Origin: an uncultured Victivallales bacterium
Lineage (GTDB): Bacteria > Verrucomicrobiota > Lentisphaeria > Victivallales > UBA1829
DNA length: 64,000 bases
Assembly (NCBI GenBank): GCA_934661375.1
Contig: CAKUJH010000017.1
Span: 6,395-70,394 of the forward strand
Direction: 5' to 3'
The notes beneath the pieces are model-generated. The model was not told where the DNA came from, did no database searches, and worked only from the letters and a program-made list of their open reading frames with translations. Shown here in pieces: positions 44,401 to 52,583 of this stretch. Position 1 is the first letter of the stretch, and each line of letters starts with the position of its first letter. A program made the position numbers and the translations under genes.

Positions 44401-45054
44401 GCGGAACGTTACATTCAGGTCGCGGGTTCCGGGCGGAACCGTGAACTCCAGACTGTGCGGATGCCATTCCGGCGCGGAAAGAAGTTTGCTGTAAATGTAG
44501 TTGCGGGTTTCCTTGCCGCGCGCCGGATGCGGATCGCTGCCGTCGAAGAACCACAGCAGAATCATCTGGTCATAGCGGTTCTTGCCGATCAGCTGATTGC
44601 GGCAGTCCAGCGTGAGCCGGTAGGTTCCGCCGTTTTCATCGGGCAGTTTGACGATCTGGGTGAAGGAGATGGTGAACTTGTCGGAAATATCCCCCATCAG
44701 TTTTTCCAGAGAAATCGGACGGTTCAGCTGAAGCGCCTTTTTGCCGTCTTCCGTGTCAACGATTTTCGCCGAGGTGAACAGCTGGCTGTCCGCATCGAAC
44801 TTTTTGCGGGTTTCATCCGTTCCGTGAATCCAGGTGCTGGTGGTCCAGCCGCTGCCGGATTTGCCGTAAGTCCCCAGCAGCGGCTGGGAGAGGTCGGAAT
44901 TGACCAGCAGATTGCCGGCTCCGGGCTGGGCCGGCTTGAACCGTTCCGCGGAAATCTTTTCCATGGGGAAAGTTACGCCGCCGCGATCGAACTCCGGGGA
45001 TGCAAACAGCGTAACCGCCCAGAGACCGCAGCAGATTGCGGTTGCAGTTTTCAT
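41500..45054 (-). CDS. Large secreted multidomain glycan-active-like protein
   Basis: An 1184-residue protein with a signal peptide (MKTATAICCGLWAVTLFA). Residues ~47-235 form an NLLVNSDLSQPL... jelly-roll-like domain duplicated in the next gene upstream. A central region (~400-800) looks like a TIM-barrel glycosidase: MLMDADAEYSAML, MVPNWEPYATINKGCFCNNC with a CxxC cluster, FCPEVGTDQ, and AMPHGSQCDVTALGQPEG. The last ~270 residues are beta-rich and mutarotase-like. No GH family was recognised with certainty; GH-like hydrolase action on a complex glycan is inferred. It is the last gene of a three-gene operon. Confidence 0.7.
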   Translation of the reverse strand: MKTATAICCGLWAVTLFASPEFDRGGVTFPMEKISAERFKPAQPGAGNLLVNSDLSQPLLGTYGKSGSGWTTSTWIHGTDETRKKFDADSQLFTSAKIVDTEDGKKALQLNRPISLEKLMGDISDKFTISFTQIVKLPDENGGTYRLTLDCRNQLIGKNRYDQMILLWFFDGSDPHPARGKETRNYIYSKLLSAPEWHPHSLEFTVPPGTRDLNVTFRADGCGKVQIRNPQLVRIENRNQVPVTVELAPVKLLDNTFALAAGTPGVLGFKFRNNLPKGTLQSGRYRMNLELPAEISVDGTNSFFGKEISRTEFSVNGQKWTRSQFSIDGIIPYIRNSTDFNGWNIPDVMISGNAAPGTVWNNCRYYLTEDGKILGSPETFTLKMLPAFRSSTAPKQFFTGFSSVYNDLTFQQPELNKRIAEFVGRTGTTLMLMDADAEYSAMLRANGVRLIGSETYAIANGYRIGIQDTAERPAYATYLDKNGKPVLNSSHIMTCPTAIYRRTPYYQSVVLPVLKKTLANIDGMVPNWEPYATINKGCFCNNCRDEFAEFAGISADKIKDIWPARVQPGFEYRDQVIRFRAKQHARMVKTIQEDCLKTGSGKIGFCPEVGTDQIIIYPNHFYEQWEYTPYEYADSLKWLNVWGPYVWFRADQPYTYTKGANLLTWEMARRVIRDYRKAFRNPAKRAKLMAMPHGSQCDVTALGQPEGLAMDQLSSFLAGYDASVLYFFPRGYDHRYWQAFADSNALIAANEELVMNGKPLSGVSAVPQSPFPAPAENIEPKFLPDVKKSDLLQIAAFEKDGRILAAVGNFWEKGDVVFKLSVPGLNPAKKYSVREKAFDRQFVKTAGQSFTGKDLADGILLHAGAMRWVFFEIEPETKSSAKAVTAADMLRELERCRKDNQSAAEAEAARDKALHAENDIGELKSQSSGALSCKPAKKNGMTMLEISSGKNSALLNPRGMSLELWSLDGQKPMASRFGMSAFWSPGRIGMVADANYRVTGQKISANGLSVTAEFTTNVRNYPQLAGLKIVKTVRFSPDLKKVEFAVELNNTQAVAMNEVGYRWFLQPLAWNGHSGNGIECGGSFLKRPETFTLLKMNCDPAAEKKLRSLFCVKQDSVKISGNEFRFVMKDGPVLRCSFDPAQTFGGAAVWDTADMACATFEPFYQPVIIPPGGKRAFSAVFSAE

Positions 45055-45088
45055 GTTGTAAATCCTTGTGGTTGAAAGAAAAATGAAA

Positions 45089-45748
45089 TTACGGCAAATC
45101 CGCCAGTCTCACCAGTTTCATGTTGCGGAACTGAATCTTTCCGGCTCCGTCCGCGCGGAACGTAATATTCAGATCACGGGTTTTGGGCGGAACTTTGAAC
45201 TTATGCACCACTGTTTTCCAGGCATTGTTCGTACTGGGTTCGAAACGGAAATAATCATACGTGCGGGTTTCCTTGCCGGCGTCCGGGCGCGGATCGCTGC
45301 CGTCGCGGAACCAGAGCAGAATCAGCTGGTCATGGCGGTTCTTTCCGATGACTTCACTGCGGTAATCCACCGAGAGCTGATAAATGCCGCCGTTGTCATC
45401 CGGCTTGACAATCTGGGTGAAGGATGCCGTGAATTTGTCGGAAATATCCCCCATCAGGGTTTCCAGTTCCGCGGGACGGTTCAGCTCCAGGGCTTTTTTG
45501 CCGTCTTCCGTGGTAACGATTTTCGGGACGATCATTTTCTGGGTGGGCGCATCAAATTTCTTGCGGTTTTCCTCGCTTCCATGAATCCAGTAGGAAACAT
45601 ACCAGCCGCTGCCGGGTTTCCAGTAGGAACCCAGCGGATTGGCGAGGTCGGCGTTGACCAGCAGGTTGGCATCTGCGGCGGATGTTTCAGCTCCGCAGAG
45701 CGCGACAGCGGCAAAGAGACCGCACAGAACAGAAGTCATTTTTTTCAT
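45089..45748 (-). CDS. Secreted stand-alone copy of the neighbour's N-terminal domain
   Basis: A 219-residue protein with a signal peptide (MKKMTSVLCGLFAAVALCGA) and one jelly-roll-like domain. It aligns along almost its whole length with residues ~47-235 of the 1184-residue protein: LMGDISDKFTASFTQIVK, IGKNRHDQLILLWF, DGSDPRPDAGKETR and RDLNITFRADGAGK each have near-identical partners there. It probably binds the same ligand, as an accessory carbohydrate-binding protein. The ribosome site AAGGA is present; the gap to the next gene is 34 bp. Confidence 0.75.
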   Translation of the reverse strand: MKKMTSVLCGLFAAVALCGAETSAADANLLVNADLANPLGSYWKPGSGWYVSYWIHGSEENRKKFDAPTQKMIVPKIVTTEDGKKALELNRPAELETLMGDISDKFTASFTQIVKPDDNGGIYQLSVDYRSEVIGKNRHDQLILLWFRDGSDPRPDAGKETRTYDYFRFEPSTNNAWKTVVHKFKVPPKTRDLNITFRADGAGKIQFRNMKLVRLADLP

Positions 45749-45793
45749 ACGATTTTCCTTTCCGTAAGTTTATTTATATGAAGGGTTGTGAAA

Positions 45794-46567
45794 TCAGAGA
45801 TTGCAGCCGGCTCCGGAACAGAAACCTTTGCCGGCGTGCCAGGACGGCGCATTGAGACAGCCTTTCCAGTCGACGTTTTCCCTGAAACGTTTGTCTCCGT
45901 AATGCAGGGTTGCCACATTGCCGCCCAGGGCGACGAAGCTGCCGGAAAGATTATGCCGCCAGGAATGAGTGGCACTGCCCCACGAAGCAGGGTTGTAGTT
46001 GAAATCGCCGTTCTCCTCTTCTTTGCGGTCGCCGAAAATGAACAGACTGGTCGGTCTGGGAAAACGGGCAGCCTGAAGGTTGGAATCAAAGGAAACAAAC
46101 CGGTTGTATCCGATGGTTGCTGCGAATTTACCGGCCGCGGAAGCCGTGTAGGTTGAAGCCGGGCAGGCAAACTTGGAACGTTTTCCGTAAGCGATTTCAC
46201 CGACGCTGACAGTCGGTTTGTCTTTGAGCATTTCGTGCAGTCCGCCCTGCATTTCATACGAAACGAATACGCGTCCGCTGCCGCTGTTGTAGGAACCCGG
46301 ATCGCCGAGACCTTTGCCATTGTTGTAATAGGAACAGATGTAGCCTTTGTTGTCATCGATATACATGCTGACGGCTCTGCCGATCTGGGAGAGATTATTG
46401 ACGCAGGCGATTTTCAGCGCGGTCTGTTTTGCTTTGTTCAGCGCCGGCAGCAGCATACCCGCCAGGATGGCAATGATCGCGATAACGATGAGGAGTTCTA
46501 TCAGCGTAAACCGCAACGGTTTACGCTTCAAATATGAAATGGATGATAACATTTGCCGGTTGTTCAT
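45794..46567 (-). CDS. Pseudopilin-like protein (prepilin-type N-terminus)
   Basis: A 257-residue protein whose leader and helix are RKPLRFTLIELLIVIAIIAI, followed by LAGMLLPALNKAK. The leader residue before Phe is Arg rather than Gly, as in many Lentisphaerota members. The globular part contains CVNNLSQIGRAVSMYIDDNKG and SLFIFGDRKEEE, typical of the family. It is the first gene of the operon with the two secreted glycan-type proteins, suggesting a surface filament or secretion function tied to glycan binding. AAAGGAG lies upstream. Confidence 0.87.
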   Translation of the reverse strand: MNNRQMLSSISYLKRKPLRFTLIELLIVIAIIAILAGMLLPALNKAKQTALKIACVNNLSQIGRAVSMYIDDNKGYICSYYNNGKGLGDPGSYNSGSGRVFVSYEMQGGLHEMLKDKPTVSVGEIAYGKRSKFACPASTYTASAAGKFAATIGYNRFVSFDSNLQAARFPRPTSLFIFGDRKEEENGDFNYNPASWGSATHSWRHNLSGSFVALGGNVATLHYGDKRFRENVDWKGCLNAPSWHAGKGFCSGAGCNL

Positions 46568-46754
46568 AAGTTGAGTCTCCTTTCTGCTTTTTTAATTTCT
46601 TGTATAGGTAAGTGTCATTCAGGTATTTTAAAATGTCAAGGGGGGAAGAAAAGATTTTTTTGAAAAAAAAGCGGTCAGCCGGAAAACCGATGTGCCGCTG
46701 CCGGAATCCCTGCCGCTTCAGCGTAAAATATTTTGATAAAAAACAGGCGTATAC

Positions 46755-46783
46755 TTGATATTCTGCAATATTATTGCTATATT
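46755..46783 (+). promoter_or_regulatory. Promoter of the ESCRT-like operon leader
   Basis: TTGATA (46755-46760), 17-bp spacer, TATATT (46778-46783). Transcripts would start near 46790, giving a ~345-nt leader before the sigma factor gene. The 267-bp stretch 46568-46834 holds no gene apart from this promoter. Confidence 0.5.
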
Positions 46784-46834
46784 ATGCTATTGTTATTATG
46801 ATAATTCTGATGTATGGAGAGGAAAGGGAAACAA

Positions 46835-47133
<299 letters not shown>

Positions 47134-47137
<4 letters not shown>

Positions 47138-47712
47138 CAGAAGCCAGTTTCTTTGAAAGTATGACAGATGCAGAAATTGTCGATCTGCTGAAAAAACAGA
47201 ATCATCCTGCCTGGGATTACGTTTTTGCACATGCCGGACTGCCGGTTCTGAAGAAACCTCATATCCGGGGAATCATGCGGGACCGTCAGCTGAGCAATCT
47301 GGATGTCTACGGTCTGCTTTATGATGAAATGAACTATTACGGGAAGATTCATCAGTACAAAGGCGGTTCCGTGATGGGGTGGATCAAGCTGTGGGTGTGG
47401 GGATTGGTTCACAGATATTGCAAAAAAAATCCATATTCAGTGTCAGATGAAGAGGCTTCAAATGCCTTAATATCAATGAAGGCACCGGAGCCGAAAACGG
47501 AGATGCGCGAAATCGCGGACCGCTGTTTTCGGGAACTCTGGCAGGAAGCTCCCCTGAGAGCGTACGTGCTTGAGCTGAAACTGAATTGCAATCTGTCTGC
47601 CAGGGAGATCAAAGATCTCCTGAATCTGAGCAGTGAAGACAATGTGAATCAGCTTTTTTCACGTGCGCTGAAAGATATGAAACGACTGAGAAGGAAATAT
47701 GAAAATGAATGA
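47134..47712 (+). CDS. ECF-like sigma-70 family factor
   Basis: A 192-residue protein. The middle resembles sigma region 2 (DEMNYYGKIHQYKGGSVMGW followed by IKLWVWGLVHRYCKK, where promoter -10 contacts would lie), and the C-terminus resembles region 4 (FRELWQEAPLRAYVLELKLN, then LSAREIKDLLNLSSEDNVNQ and LFSRALKDMKRL, a helix-turn-helix). Length and order fit an ECF sigma factor, though region 2 is divergent. GAGGT lies 7 nt upstream. It overlaps the next gene, which encodes a zinc-type anti-sigma-like protein, and leads the ESCRT-like operon. Confidence 0.72.
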
Positions 47713-48415
47713 AGCCTGTCCAAGCGAAGCCCGGCTGATTGAATTTGCACTGACTCCTTTGCAGGAGGAGAACGTGGATATCGCAGTGCATATTCTCCAC
47801 TGCCGGGACTGTGCAAAAAAACTGTATCTGATGAATCAGGTTATCTTATCGCATTGCGAGGTTACACCGGAAGACTGGGCGGAAATCAAAAGTTTCAGAC
47901 CGCGCAGAAATCCGGCAGTCAATGACAGAAATCCGGCAGTCAATGACTTGTGGCAGAAAGTGGAACGGCTCCTGAATTACATCATTCCGGCTGATTTTGA
48001 ATTCATCCATGCTTATGAAGAACAGCCGCTGGTCGCCGCGTCATCGGGAAAGGAACCTCCGCATGACAGCCGCCGTGTCCGCCGGGAAGACCGCGAGGCG
48101 TCTCCGAGTATCAATCTGGTCTTCAAGGCGGACTGCGAGGACGATGATCCTCATTTCTGGACCGCATCCCTGCAGCTTGATCTGACCGTGGGGAGTGATG
48201 ACTTGCTGCCAATTTCGGTAACGGACTGCAGCGGGAACCCCATTATCCACGGTGTACTGCTGCTGTGCGGACAGACCTTGCTGGTATCCGCCGGGAAAGC
48301 CTATATTTCCCTGGGAGATTTCCGCCGGAATCTCCGCAATCGGGAGGTTGCCTTCCAGTTCGCCGCAGGGAAACGCGTAGCCGGCAGTCTGGCTTTGGCA
48401 TTGGAGGGAGTGTGA
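47705..48415 (+). CDS. Zinc-finger anti-sigma-like protein
   Basis: A 236-residue protein. The N-terminus carries HILHCRDC (His-x3-Cys-x2-Cys), the ZAS anti-sigma zinc motif, at about residues 30-37. No membrane helix is present, so it is a soluble regulator; the C-terminal ~100 residues are beta-rich and may sense a ligand. It overlaps the sigma gene by 8 bp. The ATG at 47705 is preferred for AAGGA at 9 nt; an ATG at 47699 is also in frame. A 21-bp tandem duplication adds a second RNPAVND. Confidence 0.65.
   Translation: MNEACPSEARLIEFALTPLQEENVDIAVHILHCRDCAKKLYLMNQVILSHCEVTPEDWAEIKSFRPRRNPAVNDRNPAVNDLWQKVERLLNYIIPADFEFIHAYEEQPLVAASSGKEPPHDSRRVRREDREASPSINLVFKADCEDDDPHFWTASLQLDLTVGSDDLLPISVTDCSGNPIIHGVLLLCGQTLLVSAGKAYISLGDFRRNLRNREVAFQFAAGKRVAGSLALALEGV
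47906..47947 (+). repeat. 21-bp perfect tandem duplication
   Basis: Two identical 21-bp units (47906-47926 and 47927-47947) in frame in the anti-sigma-like gene, duplicating RNPAVND in the linker after the zinc motif. Perfect identity suggests a recent event. Confidence 0.95.
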
Positions 48416-48416
48416 G

Positions 48417-51400
48417 ATGGAAAAACAGGAATTTCAGCGGCTCGGTTTTATTTCGCAGGAACATTATGAAGCCACACTCAAGACTTTGCGGAGTAATTTC
48501 ACGGGGGAATATGCTCCCGGAGGCATGACGGGGTGCATGATGACCCGCAGTGCCGCCGAAAAAGTTCACCGTTACTTTGAAGCATATCAGCAGAACGTGG
48601 AAAAGTGGAATGCGGAGACTCCCAGCGGAAAATATCCTGCGCGGGTGAATCTGACTGCGGGACTGCCGCCGGTTTTTGCCCAAGGGAACCGCGGAACCTG
48701 TGTAGCGCAAGCGGTAACTGGTCTTGCCAATTATTATTTCGGCAAAGACCCGGTTCTGAGTACGGAATACACTTACGGCGTCATAAACAAATATGGATGT
48801 GCTGAATATGCCAAGGCTTATCCGGCATTCATGGCGGATCCGATGAAATATTTGCAGAGGACAGGCAACATCGATGATGAAGTCGGGACAGCTGCCTGGT
48901 ATTTGAATTTTGCCTTTCCCCAAACCGTAAAAAAGAAAATTGAAGAAAAACGGAAGGCTGAACCCTCCGGAAAATTGTCTGTTACAGAACAGGATTGTGC
49001 CGCCTGGTTGAGTTCGTTGAACCCTGCCGATGAGGACGGCAGTTGGCTTGAGGTTGCCCATCGTGTATTCCTGCAGGAAGGATTCTGCACGGCTAAGGTG
49101 CTGCCGTACAACCCGCTGTTAATCAAAGGTAACGGCGGACATCTCCCCATGCCGGAAAAAGCAGTTCAGGACGCGGCGGCACGCCGGATTACGGATGAAC
49201 TGCATCTGTTCAGTGATCCAGACTGTATTGATGAATATAAAAAATTCCTTTCCGGTAACAACGGCAAATGGGAACCCATGCCGGTTGCAATAAGTGTTTT
49301 TTGTTTCCCGTCCTGGCTATGCAGCCCGTTCACCAAGAAAACCGGCTGGTTTCCCATGCCGATTCCAGAGGATGAACTTATTGCAGTTGTTACGGAGGAT
49401 GCGAATCAGTTCATGCAGAAGAATCCGAACGCCACGCAAGAACAGCTTGACCTGTTCATCCTTAAGGAAAAGGAGGAACAGAAAAAAACACGGGGGAATA
49501 CAATTTGGGGGTATAAAGATGGCGGTCATGCCATGTTGGCAGTCGGTTATGTGGATGAACCAATGGTTGCAGGAGGCGGTTATCTGCTGGTCCGTAACAG
49601 CTGGGCGGAAACCTGGGCGTGGAGGGCTGAATATCCCGGCTGTGCGAAAATTCCGTATGCCTATATTGAAAATTTCTGCGATGAAGCACTCAGCATCATC
49701 AAGCCGCGTCAGCCGGAGAAAGCAAAAACACCGGAAGCGCCGGTCATTACCGTGAAAACGGATACGGCGGCGAAAAAACAGCCCGGCGGCATACCGTCGC
49801 CGGAAGTCGCGCTTCTGCAGCTCACGGATGATCCCGGAACCCGGCAGGAAGCACTTCATCTGACACACCGCTTGGCAAAGGCAGGGTACCGGGTCCGTTT
49901 CGATGTCGCAAGAGATCCGTCCGGCGAGCTGAAAGAACGGTGGACCGCCTGTCCGAGTTCGGTTCGCGACGTTATTCTGCTGGCGGGGCAGGGCGGCAGT
50001 AATTCCGTTTCCGGAAAGGAACTGACGGAAAGGCTCGCGCAGCTGTCCGGTTCGGGGAAAAACATCATTTCGGTTCAGCTGGGCAAAACCAATTCCGAAT
50101 TGCAGAAATCTCTGCCGGAGTCCTGCCGCAAGCTGATTTCCTACAACCGGATCAAAATTCAGTCGGATTCCTTCAATGATGATTTCGACGAACTGAAAAT
50201 GCGTCTGAAAAGCCGTCCATTGCAGAATCCGCAGGAAATCAGCGCGTTCTATGAATCATTCCGGGATGCGTTCAAGGCAGCGACCCTTAAAGTCGTTCAG
50301 GCGGAATACAATACGGATCTTGATCTGTATCATCTGCTGAAAAAGAATATGAGCTTCCGGATGCTCGAAGCACTGATTCTGTATCTGTGCCGCCGGGGAT
50401 TCCGCATTCTTGATTCCGGCGGCTCCCTGATTCCTCATGAACAGTTTTCCGAAAAATTGTCTGCGGGAAAATGCAGTGCCGTTACGCTGGAATCGAAGTC
50501 GGTCCGCGACAGATTCTGCATCCGATTTGACCATAAGCACAAAAAAGGGGTCATCATGAAGAACACCGGAAAAGAAGAAACCAACCGCAAGTCGGTGATC
50601 GGCGGGCTTTATCAGTGCCTGAAATGGCTCTTCACCCCGGTGACGTTCGGTTCCATGCCGGCGCAGAACGCCGGACAGGATGTGCAGGACACGGAACCGA
50701 AAATTCCGGAACGTGCTGAAAAAGTTGCCGCGGCACAGCAGCCGGCGGCAGTCCGGAATGAGAATCCGGAAAGAACTGCGGTGCAGAAACCGGAAAACAA
50801 CGAAGCCGCCGAAGCGGTCCGGCGCAAAAACGAATTCAGCGGTATGATTGACCGGAATATCCGCAGTCTGGACATGGATTACTGTTTCCCGGATCTGGAA
50901 CTTTCGCTGAAAAACAAACTGCTCCCGTGGAGACTGCAGGTGAAAGAAGTGCATAAGCGGGACTGCCGGATTGAGGATCTGACTGCCCGTCTGGAAGCGG
51001 AAGGTCTGATTTCACCGGAAGATCGGGAGCAGGTGAAAAAGACATCCAGTCTGTCGCTGTATGAACTGAAAAACGGCAGTGTTTCCGTGATGATTGCCGC
51101 CGTGTATCTGACGCTCTGGAAAAACGGAAAAAAGATGCCGCTGAATGACGCCTGCATGAATCTGCTTCAGGAGTTCAAGGAGTGCCTGAAACATTCCATG
51201 ACGGATTTGTACTGTCCCCGTCTTTCCGGAACCGGACTGCTGCTCGGCACCAGCAATGCGGCGGTCGGCAGTGAACGTGCGGAAGCATACCGGAAAAGCG
51301 CGGCGTCCTTCTGCGGCGGCATCGGCGAATTTGCGATTTACTGTGATTACAACACCGCACTTGAAAAGTGGTTGTTCGTGTTTCCGGAAAGATGGGATGG

Positions 51401-51872
51401 ATATTACTGGTGGCATTTTGTGGAACATCTGCTGCCCATTGACTCGGCGGTCTGCCTGAAAGAGCTTATTGAACGGGGCAATAACGGCTGCACGGTCACG
51501 AAGCCGCGGCTGGAAGAAAATCTGGGGCTGCCTCATGCGATTTTTGCTTCCGCGTTTGCCCGACTCAAACCGGTTCTGACCAAAAAAGGCATGGTGAAAG
51601 CGGAGGACGGCACCGAGACCGAGGAATATGAACTCAACCTGGAAAAATCAAAAGAGATGTCCTGTTCGATTACCGGACACCGGCGTTTTTCCTATGGTGT
51701 GTGGAACTATATCCACTGCGTGATTTACAGCGCGGCATTTGCTTTCGGCGGCTATCTCGCTTACACCGTTCTCAATGCGCCGTTGTATATCAGCATTTTC
51801 ATCATGGGAGCAGCTTCATTGATTGCCAAAAGCATTGTCGAATGGAATGACAGACGGATTAAAATGCAATAA
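48417..51872 (+). CDS. Papain-like protease fused to TIR-like and membrane domains
   Basis: An 1151-residue protein. Residues ~75-425 form a C1-type cysteine protease: QGNRGTCVAQAV (Gln89, Cys95), GGHAMLAVGYVDE (His371) and LVRNSWAETW (Asn394) supply the full catalytic set. Residues ~462-600 look like a Rossmannoid TIR/SEFIR-like domain (VALLQLTDD, GYRVRFDV, DVILLAGQGG, NIISVQLGKT). A long variable region follows, and two hydrophobic helices near residues 1095-1140 end the protein, so it is membrane-anchored with a cytosolic protease. No signal peptide. It starts 1 bp after the anti-sigma-like gene. The TIR-like call is tentative. Confidence 0.72.
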   Translation: MEKQEFQRLGFISQEHYEATLKTLRSNFTGEYAPGGMTGCMMTRSAAEKVHRYFEAYQQNVEKWNAETPSGKYPARVNLTAGLPPVFAQGNRGTCVAQAVTGLANYYFGKDPVLSTEYTYGVINKYGCAEYAKAYPAFMADPMKYLQRTGNIDDEVGTAAWYLNFAFPQTVKKKIEEKRKAEPSGKLSVTEQDCAAWLSSLNPADEDGSWLEVAHRVFLQEGFCTAKVLPYNPLLIKGNGGHLPMPEKAVQDAAARRITDELHLFSDPDCIDEYKKFLSGNNGKWEPMPVAISVFCFPSWLCSPFTKKTGWFPMPIPEDELIAVVTEDANQFMQKNPNATQEQLDLFILKEKEEQKKTRGNTIWGYKDGGHAMLAVGYVDEPMVAGGGYLLVRNSWAETWAWRAEYPGCAKIPYAYIENFCDEALSIIKPRQPEKAKTPEAPVITVKTDTAAKKQPGGIPSPEVALLQLTDDPGTRQEALHLTHRLAKAGYRVRFDVARDPSGELKERWTACPSSVRDVILLAGQGGSNSVSGKELTERLAQLSGSGKNIISVQLGKTNSELQKSLPESCRKLISYNRIKIQSDSFNDDFDELKMRLKSRPLQNPQEISAFYESFRDAFKAATLKVVQAEYNTDLDLYHLLKKNMSFRMLEALILYLCRRGFRILDSGGSLIPHEQFSEKLSAGKCSAVTLESKSVRDRFCIRFDHKHKKGVIMKNTGKEETNRKSVIGGLYQCLKWLFTPVTFGSMPAQNAGQDVQDTEPKIPERAEKVAAAQQPAAVRNENPERTAVQKPENNEAAEAVRRKNEFSGMIDRNIRSLDMDYCFPDLELSLKNKLLPWRLQVKEVHKRDCRIEDLTARLEAEGLISPEDREQVKKTSSLSLYELKNGSVSVMIAAVYLTLWKNGKKMPLNDACMNLLQEFKECLKHSMTDLYCPRLSGTGLLLGTSNAAVGSERAEAYRKSAASFCGGIGEFAIYCDYNTALEKWLFVFPERWDGYYWWHFVEHLLPIDSAVCLKELIERGNNGCTVTKPRLEENLGLPHAIFASAFARLKPVLTKKGMVKAEDGTETEEYELNLEKSKEMSCSITGHRRFSYGVWNYIHCVIYSAAFAFGGYLAYTVLNAPLYISIFIMGAASLIAKSIVEWNDRRIKMQ

Positions 51873-51889
51873 AACAAGGAGAAGAACAG

Positions 51890-52561
51890 ATGGGAATAAT
51901 GAAACACATTGCCGATTTTCTGCGCAAATTGGATGGTGATCAACCGGCGAAGCCTGCTGTTCCGCAGCCGAAAAAATCCGGGATGCTTGATTATGCGGAT
52001 CTGATTCGGGAACACGAAGGCAAAGAACGGAATGTTTATGACCGTCTTGCCGATCAGCGTAAGGAAATCGCCAGAAAGGAAGCGGAGCTGAAACGGCTTT
52101 TCGCCGAATATGATCAGGCTTCGCCGTCCATGAAAAGCAGTTATGAGGTGGAGATCCGTTCCCTGGACAAGGATCTGGAAAATCTGAAAAAAGATCTGAA
52201 AACCTTTGCTTTCCAGCTGGAACAGGAAAAGGTGATTCTCCAGAAACTGCGGCATCTCCGCAATTCCGGCGATCATGAAATCGATGAGATGGAAATTCAG
52301 AAGATTATCCGCGCTGCGGCAAAGGACGTCGATGAGCAGGAAAGGAAACAGGAACTGCTTGACGAACTGGAAAGCGTTCAGTATCCGGAACACTGCGAAG
52401 ACCAAGCTGACACGGAACAGAATGAGGCGGAAAATCGCGAAGATTTCAGAAGAATCCGCGCCAAGGTTGTCCCGGAGCAAACGAAGAAAAAAACGCCGGA
52501 AAAACCGGAGGAAAGATCTTCGGAAATTGAAGACATCAAGAAAAAAATCAATTCACTTTAA
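51890..52561 (+). CDS. Coiled-coil protein, possible second ESCRT-III-like subunit
   Basis: A 223-residue, highly charged helical protein. MGIMKHIADFLRKLD at the N-terminus could be a membrane-touching amphipathic helix, as in PspA/ESCRT-III proteins. Residues ~40-120 form a long helical hairpin (RNVYDRLADQRKEIARKEAE, then LDKDLENLKKDLKTF), and an acidic stretch follows. It ends in EIEDIKKKINSL, which fits the MIM1 pattern LxxRLxxL read as IxxKIxxL, the motif by which ESCRT-III tails bind MIT domains. AAGGAG precedes the start. Identity as ESCRT-III-like is inferred. Confidence 0.6.
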   Translation: MGIMKHIADFLRKLDGDQPAKPAVPQPKKSGMLDYADLIREHEGKERNVYDRLADQRKEIARKEAELKRLFAEYDQASPSMKSSYEVEIRSLDKDLENLKKDLKTFAFQLEQEKVILQKLRHLRNSGDHEIDEMEIQKIIRAAAKDVDEQERKQELLDELESVQYPEHCEDQADTEQNEAENREDFRRIRAKVVPEQTKKKTPEKPEERSSEIEDIKKKINSL

Positions 52562-52583
52562 GAAAAAAAACAGGAGGTAGAAA

